The position numbers and the translations under genes were made by a program. This document shows positions 5,286-5,670 of a stretch of 5,670 bases of DNA, one piece after another. Positions within the stretch are counted from its first letter, which is position 1. Each line of letters begins with the position of its first letter. Source of the DNA: Prado023 sp964638055. Lineage in GTDB: Bacteria; Actinomycetota; Actinomycetes; S36-B12; CAIYMF01. The stretch is from contig CAZWXF010000137.1 of the NCBI GenBank assembly GCA_964638055.1, positions 1-5,670 on the forward strand, given 5' to 3'. The notes beneath the pieces were generated by a model, which worked only from the letters and a program-made list of their open reading frames with translations, made no database searches and was not told the origin of the DNA.

Positions 5286-5670
5286 GCCGACGCCTTGCGC
5301 AGGATGACCTCGATCGTCTCGGTGGCCTGACCGCGGTTGCTCCGGACCTGCAGGGACACCTTCTGCGCGCCGGCGTCCGGGCTCGAGCAGCTCGTCACGA
5401 ACGTCCGCGACGAGGCGTTCCAGTACCGGACGCTGGTGATCGTGCTGCTGTATCCGGCCGGGGACGCGTACCCGCTGGGGGAGACGTACCCGGCCGTGGA
5501 GGGCGTCGCGCAGTTCACGTACGTGGTCGCGCCCACGGCTTCGGCGAAGCTGCGGACCGCCGCGCCTGCTACTGCCTGCTGCCGGTGCTGGTCGGAGACG
5601 ATCACGGCCGTACCGAGTCCGCCGAGGAGCGCGATCACCGCAAGCCCCATGATGACCACGGCGACGAGCA
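5282..5670 (-). CDS. Type IV pilus minor pilin, PilV/GspI-like, 5' end outside the window
   Basis: The frame is open to the right edge and reads LVAVVIMGLAVIALLGGLGTAVIV, the inner part of a pilin N-terminal helix, followed by an amphipathic stretch (SDQHRQQAVAGAAVRSFAEAV). The leader and the GFTLxE motif must lie beyond 5670. The in-frame GTG at 5657-5659 is rejected as a start because it would remove the processing site and half the helix. About 129 codons are visible. The short head has two cysteines, which could pair, and a tyrosine-containing repeat (5444-5494). Its small size and its place directly before a PilW-like gene fit PilV/GspI-type minor pilins. The stop overlaps the next ATG by four bases. 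Confidence 0.8.
   Translation of the reverse strand, partial: LVAVVIMGLAVIALLGGLGTAVIVSDQHRQQAVAGAAVRSFAEAVGATTYVNCATPSTAGYVSPSGYASPAGYSSTITSVRYWNASSRTFVTSCSSPDAGAQKVSLQVRSNRGQATETIEVILRKASA
5444..5494 (-). repeat. Three imperfect 18-base units in the PilV-like pilin
   Basis: On the minus strand three consecutive 18-base units encode AGYVSP, SGYASP and a shortened, diverged AGYSS. The unit keeps the frame. It places three evenly spaced tyrosines in what should be a surface loop of the pilin head, just after the first cysteine. Confidence 0.65.

Noticed and set aside
1..5670. tRNA, rRNA, riboswitch, insertion sequence or integrase
   Set aside because: I saw no cloverleaf, no conserved rRNA segments, no transposase-like protein and no terminal inverted repeats with target duplications.

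Overview
The window comes from a high-GC Gram-positive bacterium, almost certainly an actinobacterium. The evidence is the strong G/C third-position bias, the GTG start of the small ORF at 889 and the GGAGG-type ribosome sites. It also carries many copies of a GGTCGAGCCCGTCGAGACC-type repeat, a family I recall from Nocardioides- and Intrasporangiaceae-like genomes (recollection, not a search). I cannot name a genus from the sequence.

Every gene I support lies on the minus strand, so transcription runs from high to low coordinates. From 5670 down to 1333 there is a type IV pilus operon segment. It holds a minor pilin cut by the right edge (PilV/GspI-like), a PilW/GspJ-like minor pilin, a large PilX-like pilus protein of 726 aa with 14 cysteines, and a PilT-family ATPase with all its motifs intact. 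The first two junctions are 4-base ATGA overlaps, and PilT follows the PilX-like gene after about 30 bases, so the four genes are probably co-transcribed. A likely reading is that the minor pilins form a tip or priming complex that presents the large PilX-like protein outside the cell, while PilT disassembles the filament from the cytoplasm. The major pilin, PilB, PilC, PilD and the PilM/N/O genes are not in the window.

Between the PilT stop (1333) and the next start (889) lie about 440 bases without a gene. In order of transcription they hold a stem-loop, an array of eight palindrome-like repeats (1082-1290), a perfect 16-base inverted repeat (1009-1024), a candidate flagellar-sigma-type promoter (963-990) and a near-ideal Shine-Dalgarno sequence (894-902).

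That Shine-Dalgarno serves a 34-codon ORF (785-889) whose TGA overlaps, as TGATG, the ATG of a 230-aa helical protein of unknown function (93-785). The C-terminal tail of the 230-aa protein is built from translated copies of the same repeat, and a third group of repeats begins just past its stop and runs off the left edge. The pilus genes are confidently identified. The function of the unknown gene pair, the promoter and the inverted repeat are tentative.
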